In this document: positions 34,736 to 49,193 of the stretch, piece by piece
Position numbering within the stretch: the first letter of the stretch is position 1
How the letters are laid out: each line of letters opens with the position of its first letter
Assembly (NCBI GenBank): GCA_024516035.1
Contig: CM044965.1
Location: 25,201,993-25,265,992 of the forward strand
DNA: 64,000 bases
Source: Bactericera cockerelli
Lineage: Eukaryota > Arthropoda > Insecta > Hemiptera > Triozidae
Reading direction: 5' to 3'
The notes under the pieces: model-generated
The model's input: only the letters and a program-made list of their open reading frames with translations
What the model was told of the DNA's origin: nothing
Databases searched by the model: none
Made by a program: the position numbers and the translations under genes

Positions 34736-35712
34736 ACAAGGGCCTTCAAAACCAAGCCAATGCTGGTCTACTCCCTGTTTATAGTCCCCCAGCCAGACTG
34801 CTTATCTACTCCCTGTTTTGCATAAAGAAATGAAATGCTCGCTTTGAACTGGTACTTCTTTTTTTTGGGGCTTTCTTTTATATGGCAGGATTCTCCTTCA
34901 AGAAGCTCTTCCACCCAACCATTTCTCAATTTCAGCGTCCAGTTCCACCCCGAGCACACGGCAGGACCAGCAGATCTGGAGCTCCTGTTTGACATCTTCA
35001 TCTCTGCCGTGCACAACAACAAGACTCGAACCCCCGGCCCCTCCATCCGGGAGACCATCTACACCACGCTGGTGCCCCATGACGAACAGCTCATCGCCGA
35101 GTCCTTCGAAACACCTAAAAAGGTGAGTCCAAAATCATCATCATAGAGTGGTGTCATCGTGAACGATGGTAGCCAGACAGTGGAGGAATGACTCAGCACT
35201 TCTACCACTGTCTTTACAAGGAAGCTAATAATTGACAAGGGCCTCCAGAACCAAGCCAATGCTGGTCTACTCCCTGTTTATAGTCCCCCATAATAATAAT
35301 AAATCCATCATATTACAAACGTGTCAGCTAGTCAGAAGTTTCCTCGACACATAATTCGTACAATATGATGAACAGCTCACTGCCAAGTCCTTCCAAACGC
35401 CTAAAAAGGTGAGTCTAAAATAATAATAATAATAAATCCATCATATTACAAACTTGTTAGCTAGTCAGAAGTTTCCTCGACACATAATTCGTACAACATG
35501 ATGAACAGCTCATTGCCAAGTCCTTTCAAACACCTAAAAACGTGAGTCTAAAATAATAATAATAAATCCATCATATTACAAAAATTTTCCAATATCAAAA
35601 AATAACCATCATTTAAAATCTCCCATTAACCATATAATGCACCATTATAATAAATTAAATCCTGACATATTTTAATATAGTGTTACGAATAATGTACCTA
35701 ATTATATGTTTC

Positions 35713-35751
<39 letters not shown>

Positions 35752-38700
35752 CATCAACACTTGTCAGCTTTTTAGGGCTAGACAAGCAATTACAGATGCG
35801 AATATATTTATTGTGTGTTTATGTACAATTATATAACATATAGGTATACAATACATACTGATAGCTTAAAATTAAGGTGAATATAATAAAACATAACATA
35901 GAAGAAATAGAAATAAACAAGGTCTAATATTCATCTGGGTACTATCTAGTTGATTCTATTATGATTGCTGAATGATGATGAATTGTACGAGTGGAATGTG
36001 CATATCTATAGTAAACAATCTACATATAGTAAACAATATTATCATGCTGTCAATGTCTTAATCTGATGAGTCAGATTACAGAGATATAGAGTTACTTATG
36101 TTTGATGTTTTTAGTAAAAATATTTCAGTTATTGCTGTGTTTCGAATTACAAAAAAAAACTTGTCAGCTAGTCAGAAGTTTCCTCAACACATAAATCATA
36201 TGACCTACTTTTGTAGGTCATATGATTTCAAAATTAACGAATAGGACTAAATTGTCCCTTCTAATGTATCAACCCAGACAGCACAGTCAACTGGATGTAT
36301 ACCATACTGTTAGGTGGAAAAAGTCTACTTGCCCACCTGGAAATCAGCTGGAGATTTCCACCTTCCACCTGACCTCCACCTGGAAATCAACTGGAAATGA
36401 ACTGGAAAGTAACCCAACTTTTAACTGGAAGTCAGTTGCCCAAAGTCAACTGGATTTGTTCCACTTATTTCCAGCTACTTGTAGCGCTCTCTAGTGGATG
36501 GGTAGTAACTCACTACCACAATGTTGACATACCTATTTACCTATACTGTACATTATACTACATAATAATCAAATGCTATGCTCTTGGTTTTGAGGTCGTG
36601 GGTTCGAATCCCATTATATGCATTTTTTTGCAAAAAAAAAAAAATAATAATAGTAATAAAAATACTAGAAACAAATGTATATTAGGCATAAATTCAATTT
36701 AAGTTATTTTATTTAGAAGCCATACATTCAAATCTCATGAAGAACATTTTTTTTTTGTATAAAAATAAAGTAATAAATTTTAAATAGGTTTTTTTTAACA
36801 CATACACACACACAATTTTGAGTATAATTTTTTTTATAGAAATTTGGAAAGAAAAAGAAAATAACTAATCTGTTTTAAACAACACAATTCAAATAAGACT
36901 CTTTAACATTATTATATTTTTACAATAAGAGTGTTCATTATTAAAAAATTGTCCCAAAAGTGTAAAATGCACTATCAAATTTCCACCATGTCACAAGACC
37001 TTGTACCAATGTATCACAAGTATTTCCTAATAATAATAATAATAATAATAAAAATCTTTATTTGTTTTCATATACATTTGCATTCCCATTACATCTCCAT
37101 GAAGTACTGTTGTACTTTTCGGGAGTTACTTTTCTGTTGTACTGTCCCAGACGGCACATAAGGTTACACAAGCTTTATAGACTCTGAATTTTCCTTGTAA
37201 AAATAAGCTTTACTTCACAAGGTTTAAAAAGTATAAAAAAGTATGGATTTTTCCTTGTAAAAATAACCTTTACTTCACAAGATTTAAAAAAGTATAAAAA
37301 AGTATGAAATAATAAGTTTGCGGAAGACTTACTTAGGCAAGGTTTATAAACACTTTGGAAAGGTTTCCGCAATCTTTTATAAGTTTTTTAAATATTTTTT
37401 TTCGCAAGACATCGGAATAGAGAAAACGCCTTAAAAAATAAATGTGTGACTGTGTATGCAATATGTCTCTCTTCATCAATGTTCTGTGGACTCCATATTG
37501 AATTTTTGAAATTAAATAACTGAAAAGTTTATCAAGTCGCAAAACACTTTTAATTTATTTGTTATATTAGTATTGTTATTGTAACTTGAAATAGTTCTAT
37601 TTTAGTGATCCAATGCTCTGACTGAATTCTGGAGCTCTTTACAAACTTTTACCTTAGAGAGCATGAACAATTTTTGACCAACTGAGGTCAGGATGGTCAA
37701 TATGTCTGCAAACATAATATCTTTTTAAACTGGATCCTAGATTTTAAAATATGATCTATTTAGGAAATCCACATGATATTTTCCACCTGTTTACTTGTAT
37801 TGTGCATCCAATCCAACATAGCTTCAACCTGAAGAAACCTATTCAAGCTACCTCCCTCCTCAAACATATTGAACCTGACACGGGATAAGTGAAAGTGACT
37901 ACAAATTGATGATTTAACAATATAATTATATCCAACAATTTCTGATAAAAGTCCAACAAGTTGACTCTTCTAAAGTTCCTACATCACAGTTTTAGGGTGT
38001 AACTAAAAAGAAATTTTTCTCTACTTTAAAAAGTTTACTGTTCTAAAGTGTACCAATTTCCATGCATTAATCATAAGGGAGTTTTACACTCCAATTAGTG
38101 GGGTAAGCAATAGCTTAACAATATCTTACATTGTTTTATAGTCAAACCAGGATATGTATGTGGAAATGCTGGAGATTAACCTGTTCCAGATATTCCACTT
38201 AATCAGAATCACACTCTTAACAGGTGTCTGACTGGGGGATTTTAAACAGGGAGAAGACCAGTGTTTTGCTAGACAACTATAAACAGAGAACTGACTAGCT
38301 AAAGGCTTTTTAATAGGTTCACATTATTGAAGATTTGACTATACTGTTCCATAATCAAAAGATCCTGTGTGTCAATTCACAGTTTTTTTTTTCTCTTTCA
38401 AACAGCAAATTCTGTTCCCTTTGAAAATGAGGCATTTCTAGCCCTTATCAGGCTAAGTAAGGTTAATGTGGGTAGCTGGTACTATTCCCAGTAAATTCAG
38501 TATACAACCCCCATTTTTTTAAAAATAAATAAATCTGTTCTCTGAAAATGTGAGGCTGGTATATCTAGCCCTACTCAGGCTGAGTGAGGTGAATGTGGGT
38601 AGCTGGTACTATTCCCAGTAAATTCAGTATACAACCCCCATTTTTTTTTTTTTTTTTTTAATAAATAAATCTGTTCTCTGAAAATGTGAGGCTGGTATAT

Positions 38701-41700
38701 CTAGCCCTACTCAGGCTGAGTGAGGTGAATGTGGGTAGCTGGTACTGTTCCCATTAAATTCAGAATGAAATTCCCATCCTCACTATCTCAAATCAGGACA
38801 GGGGTTTTTCATGGATCTTCAACCAGCTATAACATAAAAAAAAAATATTGTAAGTTAAGAAGAAGTATTAAGTGTTGCAAATTTAGACAGTTTTTTACTT
38901 GTAATAAGTACATTTTTTACTATAATGTGTTCATTAATTTTAATTTTTAAAACAGTAGCTTGCATTATTCAGGATTTGACTACTGCCCATAATCCAAAGA
39001 TTTTGGTTCATTTTTGTTGTTGTGAAACAGATAATTCTCCTTCTATTGAAAATATGAGGCTGGCATGTGTATACACAGCCTTTATCAGGCTGGGTGAGGT
39101 TAATGTGGCTACCTGGTACTATTCCCAGTAAATTCAGAATAAAATGGCCCAACCCAGGCTTGGTGAGCTTAATGTGGGTAACAGGTTTGTGAGTTTCCTG
39201 CAAATGAGGGTAAAACCTCGGTCATGATATGACTATGCAATTGAGGTTAAACCCACTTTAAACAAACAAAAAAAAATTCTGGAAGACTGTTCTTTTTTTA
39301 TGAATGCCATGTTATAGTCAAAATTCTTTCGGGGTTCTATTTCCTAATTTCATCTTTTATAATCTCAACTTCTGTTCTGGTATTCTTTGTCTTTGGGCAG
39401 CCTGCTGCTGGGCAGGAAGATGGCATTTCAGCATATCTCTCTCTTAATTACCTATATGTATAATAGATTTAGATTAATTAAGTTCACTTGGCTTAATTTA
39501 TCTGCCGATTCTATGTATTATATTCTGTTTTTGTTTGTTACATATTTTTGCTTTCAATTCTTTTACCATCAAAATGGAAAAATATAAAACTGAAAAACAC
39601 AAATGGTCTTCTTATTTATTAATGTTAGCATTTCATCAACAGCTTTTCATCATCGTAGACCAAATTGCCTTGAAATAGTATATTTTTCATCAAATCCAAA
39701 TTAATTTTAAAAATTTCCTGGCCCTACCTGTGAAATCACAATTTTCAAATTTTCCCGGGCAATGGCGGCGCGGCGGTATGAAATTCAATATGGAGCCCCT
39801 TAATTATTAAGTAGGTATGCAATTTCCAAAACCTTGTAAAAATAAGCTTAATAAAATGCTCAGGGGGAGGAAGTAGTAAGCTTACAGAAGTGTTTCTAAA
39901 ATGTTAAGCCTTGTCAAAATAAGCTTTATAAAATGTTTGAATCTTGTCAAAATAAGTGTTTATAAAATCTTTTTAAACACTTTCTGTGCCGTCTGGGGTT
40001 GTACTAAGTAGGTATAATCTCTATTATATAAAACTCAAAGTTGTGCATGTCTGGCTGACTATGTCCTCTTGGGGTTACAATACCAAACGGTACTCTCACC
40101 GAGAGTTCACCCCCCCTAAGCCACCTTCAACATACTAGAAAATTATCAAAATTAAAATATCTAATACAATTTTCAAGTGCACTGGTAATCAAGTGGTTAA
40201 TGCGCTAGTCAGATAATCAACCTAGCGTAGGGTTCCGTTGTTTCAATTTTTTCCTCATTATGGTTGTGACCACATAATAATAAGACTCTGAGGGTTAGGT
40301 GGTAGAAAATGCTTTGAGCATAACCTTTAACCTTACCTGGTGGTTACCTTCCAGTTAAAAGTGTTATTATTATTTTTATTGGGACACCGGCCATGAGAAA
40401 AAACCTTAATGGTGACAAAATGCCAGGTTTTAGCTAGTATAGAAATAAAATAATGATATCCAATTATAAAATATGCTCATAACATGTACATAATCACAAT
40501 AAAATAATAATACTATGTAAATTAAAATATATTTCTTTTGAGAAACCAAAAATAACAAAGAAATAAACTAATAGCCAGCAGAAAATGAAGATGGGGCATG
40601 GAATACACCAGTTTTCATGAAATTGCAAAAGTTAAGCAATGTCTAACGGGGTTGAACATGGATTAGTGAATGTTATTATGTATTTGTAATCCTTCATGAC
40701 AATTTATATACTGCTGTGGCTAATTAGAATTGCTGGGTTGTTTGCTTTGAGAATTATTACCAAAAAACATTGTTATACTTAAATTAAAACAAAATTGACT
40801 TGTTAAGACTAGTGAAATTATATAACACAATAGTGTGGAAAACTTTTTTTAAATAGATATAAAATTAACTCAAAATTTAAGGGCCTTCATAGTAATAAGG
40901 TGGTAGAGAGAGCACAATAGTTATTATTGTTATTATGAACAGTGCACAGTAAATTGGCCAATTAATTTTAAATCAAGTAATCAGGAAGCATGTCACAAAG
41001 TACATAAACATCATTTTTTAGTGTGGCAGAACCACCTATCAGTGAAATATTCATTTTATAATAATATGTATTGTACATCTAAATAAAATCCACAGAGTGA
41101 AAAATTTCACTATCTAGCACTATGCATTCAGCTGTTTCTTTGCTTGAACCAGAACCTTTTTTTAGCCAACCTATGGTCAAGAGATCTTGAGCATAAAAAA
41201 TTCTGTTTCCCTTAACACATGAGACTAGCATTCATGGTCCTACTTTGGCTTGGCTAGGCTAGGTGAGATTAATATGGGTAGCTGGTATGATTCCAAGTGA
41301 ACTGAAGGTGTTAATCCCACTGAAGGTCCAGGAACAGGAGAGTGCAGAAAGTTCGTTAGGGTCCAAGTGGATGTCTCTAGAAATGGATGGTTATTGTCAG
41401 ATGAAAAAGGTGATCCAGTATTAACTGCTTCTTGTCCTCTTTCTTCTGTCACGATTTAGATAAACTAAAGAACTATTTTTTGAAACATCTCGAAAGCAAA
41501 TTTGGAGTTCAGAAATGACAAAGTAAACACTTTCAATAGTTATAAAAAAGATGTTCAAAACTAATTAAAATATTATTTGTATTTAAAATATGTTCAAATA
41601 AATGAAATACCTATTATTTGAGAGAATTATTAATTATTTAAAACAATTCACAAAAATATCACAATTTCTGAATTTCCTTCAACAAAGGACGAGTTTTATC

Positions 41701-44700
41701 TAAACACTTCCAGTAGTTATAAAAAAGATCAAAACTAAATAAAATGATATTTGTATTTAAAAATGTTCAAAACTAAATAAAATACCTAATATTTAAAAGA
41801 ATTATTAATTATTTAAAACAATTTACAATCACCAATATCACAATTTCTGAAATTACGACAGATCAAAGATGGCGTCTTCAACAAAGGACGCGTTTTATGT
41901 AAACTGGAAAAATATGGAACATTTCCAGCTGACTGGTCAACTGACTAAATTCTACTCATGTCCTAGCTGGAGAGAGTCGTTATATTTCCAGCTGACTGCC
42001 CAGGTGACTGAGTCTAGATGGATTTTTGTTGGAAATATCCAGGTGGCTGGTCAACTGATTTAATCCATGATGGAAAAATCCAGCTGTCGGGACAGTTGGA
42101 GGTCCAGTTGACTTTATACACCTGGATATTTCCACCTTAAATCCAGACTGGAAGTCAACTGCCGTGCTGTCTGGGAAATGTAAAAACAAAAATAAATGTC
42201 CATAATAATAATACTCCTCTTTAGTGGAAGGTACCCACCAGGCGAGGTTAATGCTCAAAGCATTTTCTACCACCTAACCCTCAGAGTCTTATTATTATGT
42301 GATCACAAACTTAAATTAATGAGGAAAAATTTATGTACTGGGTGGGCTTCGAATCAACTGATCCCTACGCTACCTGGATTACCAGATAACCACCTTTTTT
42401 TCTTTCTTTTTTTCTATAGGCGCTTTAACTCTGCTGGAGCAGGTCGTTCGCGCCGATATCCTGCTTCTAAATTCCTAGTATACATTTCTAGTTTTTGAAT
42501 TTTCATTAAATCAACGCTTTCAGTTAACCACTTTTGAGCTCACTTATTTATTTTTATTTTATTTATTTACACTTTATTAATAGGACATATTATATACAAC
42601 ACAAATAATATTACAAATTAAAATACAATATAATAGAAGAAAGAAATAAAGAAAAAAAAAATATATAAATATATACATAATCCCAGACAGCACAGTCAAC
42701 TGGATGTATACCATACTGTTAGGTGGAAAAAGTCTACTTGCCCACCTGGAAATCAGCTGGAGTTTTCCACCTTCCACCTGACCTCCACCTGGAAATCAAC
42801 TGGAAATGAACTGGAAAGTAACCCAACTTTTAACTGGAAGTCAGTTGCCCAAAGTCAACTGGATTTGTTCCACTTATTTCCAGCTACTAGTAGCGCTCTC
42901 TAGTGGATGGGATAAGAAGTCACTACCCCAATGCTTACATACCTATTTACCTATACTGTACATTATCCTACATAATAATTAAATGCTACGCTCTTGGTTT
43001 TGAGGTCGTGGGTTCGAATCCCATTATATGCATTTTTTTGCAAAAAAAAAAAAATATATAATAATAATAATAGTAATAAAAATACTAGAAACAAATGTAT
43101 ATTAGGCATAAATTCAATTTAAGTTATTTTATTTAGAGGCCATACATTCAAATCTCATGAAGAATATTTTTTTTGTATAAAAATAAAGTAATAAATTTTA
43201 AATAGGTTTTTTTAACATATCAATTTTGAGTATAATTTTTTTATATAGAAATTTGGAAAGAAAAAGAAAATAACTAATCTGTTTTAAACAACACAATTCA
43301 AATAAGACTCTAACATTATTATATTTTTACAATAAAAGTGTTTATTATTAAAAAAATTGTCCCAAAAGTGTAAAATGCACTATCAAATTTCCACCATGTC
43401 ACAAGACCTTGTACCAATGTATCACAAGTATTTGCTAAGTAGGTATAATCTCTATACATATATAAAACTCAAAGTTGTGCATGTCTGGCTGACTATGTCC
43501 TCTTGGGGTTACAATACCAAATGGTACTCTCACTGAGAGTTCACCCCCCCTAAGCCACCTTCAACATACTAGAAAATTATCAAAATTAAAATATCTAATA
43601 CAATTTTCAAGTGCACTGGTAATCAAGTGGTTAACGCGCTAGTCAGATAATCAACCTAGCGTAGGGTTCCATTGTTTCAAAATTTTCCTCATTATGGTTG
43701 TGACCACATAATAATAAGACTCTGAGGGTTAGGTGGTAGAAAATGCTTTGAGCATAACCTTTAACCTTACCTGGTGGTTACCTTCCAATTAAAAGTGTTA
43801 TTATTATTTTTATTGGGACACCGGCCATGAGAAAAACCCTTAATGGTGACAAAATGCCAGGTTTTAGCTAGTATAGAAATAAAATAATGATATCCAATTA
43901 TAAAATATGCTCATAACATGTACATAATCACAATAAAATAATAATACTATGTAAATTAAAATATATTTCTTTTGTGAAACCAAAAATAACAAAGAAATAA
44001 ACTAATAGCCAGCAGAAAATGAAGATGGGGCATGGAATACACCAGTTTTCATGAAATTGCAAAAGTTAAGCAATGTCTAATGTGGTGGAACATGGATTAG
44101 TGAATGTTATTATGTATTAGTAATCCTTCATGACAGTTTATATACTGCTGTGGCTAATTAGAATTGCTGGGTTGTTTGCTTTGAGAATTATTACCAAAAA
44201 ACATTGTTATACTTAAATTAAAACAAAATTGACTTGTTAAGACTAGTGAAATTATAAAACACAATAGTGTGGAACACTTTTTTTAAATAGATATAAAATT
44301 AACTCAAAATTTAAGGGGCTTCATAGTAATAAGATGGTAGAGAGAGCACAATAGTTATTATTGTTATTATGAACAGTGCACATTAAATTGGCCAATTAAT
44401 TTTAAATCAAGTAATCAGGAAGCATGTCACAAAGTAAACATCATTTTTTAGTGTGGCAGAACCACCTGAGTGAAATATTCATTTTATAATAATATGTATT
44501 GTACATCTAAATAAAATCCACAGAGTGAAAAATTTCACTATCTAGCACTATGCATTCAGCTGTTTCTTTGCTTGAACCAGAACCTTTTTTTAGCCAACCT
44601 ATGGTCAAGAGATCTTGAGCATAAAAAATTCTGTTTCCCTTAACACATGGTCCTACTTTGGCTTGGCTAGGCTAGGTGAGATTAATATGGGTAGCTGGTA

Positions 44701-47700
44701 TGATTCCAAGTGAACTGTAGGTGTTAGTCCATTGTGCTAGTCCAGGAACAGCAGAGTGCAGAAAGTTCATTAGGGTCCAAGTGGATATCTCTAGAAATGG
44801 ATGGTTATTGTCAGATGAAAAAGGTGATCCAGTATTAAATGTTTCTTGTCCTCTCCTTTTCTTCTGTCACGATTCACGATTTAGACAAACTAAAGAACTA
44901 TTTTTTGATACACCTCGAAAGCAAATTTGGAGTTCAGAGATGACAAAGTAATCACTTTCATAGTTATAAAAAAGATGTTCAAAACTAATTAAAATATTAT
45001 TTGTATTTAAAATAGGTTCAAATAAATGAAATACCTATTATTTAAGAGAATTATTAATTATTTAAAACAATTCACAATTTGTCACAAAAATATCACAATT
45101 TCTGAATTTCCTTCAACGAAGGACGAGTTTTATCTAAACGAGTTTTTTATCAGTAGTTATAAAAAAGATCAAAACTAATTAAAATGATATTTGTATTTAA
45201 AAATGTTCAAAACTAAATGAAATACCTAATATTTAAAAGAATTATTAATTATTTAAAACAATTTACAATCACCAATATCACAATTTCTGAAATTACGAAA
45301 GATCAAAGATGGCGTCTTCAACAAACGACGCGTTTTATGTAAACTGGAAAAATATGGAACATTTCCAGCTGACTGGTCAACTGACTAAATTCTAGTTATG
45401 TCCTAGCTGGAGAGAGTCGTTATATTTCCAGCTGACTGCCCAGGTGACTGAGTCTAGATGGATTTTTGTTGGAAATATCCAGGTGGCTGGTCAACTGATT
45501 TAATCCATAATGGAAAAATCCAGCTGTCGGGACAGTTGGAGGTCCAGTTGACTTTATACACCTGGATATTTCCACCTTAAATCCAGACTGGAAGTCACCT
45601 GCCGTGCTGTCTGGGATATATGTCCTAACTAAAGGGCGGGGTTATTGCCTTTGGCAATCTTTTCCACTTAACCCTTATTTTATTATCTCTGTTATTCATT
45701 ATCTCTGTTCTTCATTATCTCTGTTCTTCATTATCTCTGTTATTCATTATCTCTGTTATTCATTATCTGTGTTATTCATTATCTCTGTTATTCATTATCT
45801 CTGTTATTCATTATCTCTGTTATTCATTATCTGTGTTATTCATTATCTCTGTTATTCATTATCTCTTTTATTCATTATCTCTGTTATTCATTATCTCTGT
45901 TATTCATTATCTCTGTTATTCATTATCTCTGTTATTCATTATCTCTGTTCTTCATTATCTCTGTTATTCATCTTCTCTGTTCGTCCCAGGTTCTAATTCT
46001 CGGCTCGGGTGGGCTGTCCATTGGCCAGGCGGGAGAATTCGACTATTCCGGCTCTCAGGCCATCAAAGCGCTCAAAGTGTTGAACATCCAAACCGTCCTC
46101 ATTAACCCGAACATCGCCACTGTGCAGACATCGTCCGGGCTGGCCGACAAAGTCTACTTTCTGCCCTTGACGTGTGTCTACGTGGAACAGGTAAGGGTTA
46201 AAATCATTAAACAGGTTTATTATTAAACATTTACAAATGACATAGAATATATACAATTATACATACATAGAAATTAAAATTAACAAAACGAAACTTGATC
46301 AAGGGTGGTGCTAATGCCAACGGCATTCTCTTCAAAGGTTTATATTTTATTTTTTAGCAACTGTCTACACTTCCAACAGAAAGAGGTTTTCTGAAGCAAG
46401 CAATACTTGACAGGGTATTTGTGTTATTATTGAATGAGACTAAGGAAGATCAGGTTTCTAATTCATATTGTTGTATGTGTACATGGCATTAATTAATGGG
46501 GACTTTAATAAGAGGTTGAAATTTGGTGTATTGGGGATGTGGAACAAAGGTTTATCAGAAGATCTAAGTACTCTGATTTCTGTTTTTTCTATAAGGATGA
46601 TTAGTTAATCTTAGTGGACACTATTCCTTCACTTTCACCTTAACAAGAACTGTAGAGGTCATATTTAAGCCGGGCTTTGGAGCTGTATATTACTCCTGTG
46701 GCGTAACGGAGCTGTGGCCAGCCTTCGTGGCCGAAAAACCTTGAAATCTAAGGGTTGGCTTGGATTTACTAATCCTGTTATGGTCCTGTGACCTTCGATA
46801 AATTATTATTATTGATTTGTTCTGGTTCTCAGGTGATACAATCGGAACGACCGGACGGGGTGCTTCTGACATTCGGAGGACAGACAGCGCTTAATGTGGG
46901 GGTAGAACTGGAGAAGTCTGGAGTCTTCAAGAAGTACCAGGTAAGTAGGTTGTTGAAATATCAGGTAAACTTAACTGACCACAAGGCATTTGATAGGGTG
47001 GACCGGTGGACACTGTTACCATATACATAGTACCTATTTTATGTCAGTTATGTGATTATGTCTCCATTCATATTTTGTCTGTGGAAATCCTGGACTTCGT
47101 ACAGTTAAAGTAAACCGTATTACTAAATCTAGACCCGAATTATTGAAGGCTGCTTTGGTGGACAATGTTTTTTTATTCACAAAATAAACTTTTATATTTA
47201 TTTAATAAATCAACGAGTTACCGAAAAACACAGTATTCAGATCAGACAGGTGTTGTTATTGATTAGTTTATTATTATTTTATTTATTTTTTATGTGTCTT
47301 TGGCTTGGCTGTATGGATTGGCCTTGCCTAACAATGCCAAAAAAACTCGTTACTTATGACACTAATTTCCGTTCAGACTTTTGTGATTGGCTGTTAAACC
47401 TATTTAAGATTAATTTCCCATATTCCAGGTGAAGATACTGGGTACCCCCATCCAATCAATCATTGACACCGAGGACCGTAAGGTGTTCGCAGATCACGTG
47501 ACGAGTATCGGAGAGAAGGTGACACCCAGTAAAGCTGTGTACAGCGTGGAAGAGGTGAGATTGTCGTGAGGGTTAGCGCGGCGGTCTACGAAACAGGAGT
47601 CTCGAGTTCAAAACCAGCCCTTGACATTTTTTTTTGTAGATTTTTTTAGTGGTGAGACTGATGAGATGAAACTGTGTGTAGCCTAGTAGAGGTGAGATTG

Positions 47701-49161
47701 TCAAGAAGGTTAGCGCGGCGGTCTACGAAACAGGAGGCTTGAGATGGAAACCAGCCCTTGGCATTTTTTTTGTAGATTTTTTTTGTGGTGAGACTGATGA
47801 GTTGGAACTGTGTGTAGCGTACAAGAGGTGAGATAGTCACGAGAGTTAACGCCGTGGTCTACAATACAGGAGTCTTGTGTTAAGCTAAAATAATACTAAA
47901 ACAAATAATATTCTATTTGATTTAACGTCCTGGATTAGGACGGGGGTTTTACCCTCCATTCGCTGGGAATCGTACCAGCTACCCACATTAACTGGGTCGG
48001 AAACGCCAGCCTCACATATACGGAGGGAACAGAATTTTCTGTGTGAAAAGTCTCCTCCGACTACGGGCAATAGTCACAACCGTTACGCCACGGAGGCTGG
48101 CGTAACGGTTCATATAACATATAAATAAGTTGTTGTTGTTATTGTATAGCCAGCTTGACTGCAACTGGAGGGGTGAGTGATGGTCTCCAACCAACTTTTT
48201 TTTTTTTTTAAAGATGAGTGTTTCACAGCCTTTTTTATTTCGTAGCCATGAAACAGGAGCTTTTATTTCAAAGTTGACTCGTCCTGAACCACATATTTCT
48301 ATTATGTGCGATCAACCATCATGAGGACTCCTATAAATAAGGAGTATTATGTTATTATTTCTATTTTTTTTTTCAGGACTATCAATCGACAAGCTCTACA
48401 ATTTGACCAAGATAGACAGGTGGTGCACCGCGCCGTATTCAGATTAAAAAGAACTTTGAAGTCCCATTTGGACAGTATATGTTCATATAACATATAATTA
48501 TTTTCCTTTAACTAAATGAAAAAACAAATTCCCAGGCTCTGGAGGCCGCCAAGGAGCTCGGCTATCCCGTGCTGGTCAGGGCCGCGTTTGCTCTGGGCGG
48601 CCTGGGGTCTGGCTTCGCCAAGGATGAGGCCGAGCTGAAGAAACTGGCCGCGACTGCGCAGGCGTACTCTGCGCAGCTCATTGTGGACAAGAGTCTGAAG
48701 GGATGGAAGGAGGTCGAGTACGAGGTGGTGCGGGATGCGTACGACAATTGTATCACGGTGAGTGTACGACAATTGTATCACGGTGAGTGTACGACAATTG
48801 TATCACGGTGAGTGTACGACAATTGTATCACGGTGAGTGTACGACAATTGTATCACGGTGAGTGTACGACAATTGTATCACGGTGAGTGTACGACAATTG
48901 TATCACGGTGAGTGTACGACAATTGTATCACGGTGAGTGTACGACAATTGTATCACGGTGAGTGTACGACAATTGTATCACGGTGAGTGTACGACAATTG
49001 TATCACGGTGAGTGTACGGTAATTGTATCACGGTAATTGTATCGGGTAAGTTTACGGTAATTTTATTGTATCACGGTAAGTGTTCGATTTTGTTGTAACT
49101 TGGGTAGTGGACGATTTGGCTTTCATTTGTCTGATATTTGTGAAATTTAAATACATGGAAA

Positions 49162-49193
<32 letters not shown>

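Larger units (their letters stand above)
36273..42175. mobile_element. TIR element copy 1 (CCCAGACAGCAC), with nested element
   Basis: Begins CCCAGACAGCACAGTCAACT and ends GCCGTGCTGTCTGGG. The outer 250 bp at both ends carry many CAACTGG/CAGCTGG subterminal motifs. Interior non-coding. Aligned by eye with 42682-45615 it is highly similar, except for about 3 kb inserted at 37026-40003. A Helitron-like element and a decayed 5S-like piece (40595-40680) are shared by both copies, so they predate the copying. Confidence 0.85.

Noticed and set aside
35059..35295. A short minus-strand gene (similar frame at 60769-60999)
   Set aside because: Both are the same dispersed repeat; the similarity is due to repeat copies.
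45604..46105. Open frames with repeated [20 protein letters not shown] peptides
   Set aside because: Products of the 16-bp acceptor-side minisatellite of CAD exon 8, not membrane proteins.
48371..48430. Alternative CAD exon in intron 10
   Set aside because: It repeats the start of exon 15, whose codons are already supplied by 53531-53730, and breaks the conserved frame and order.
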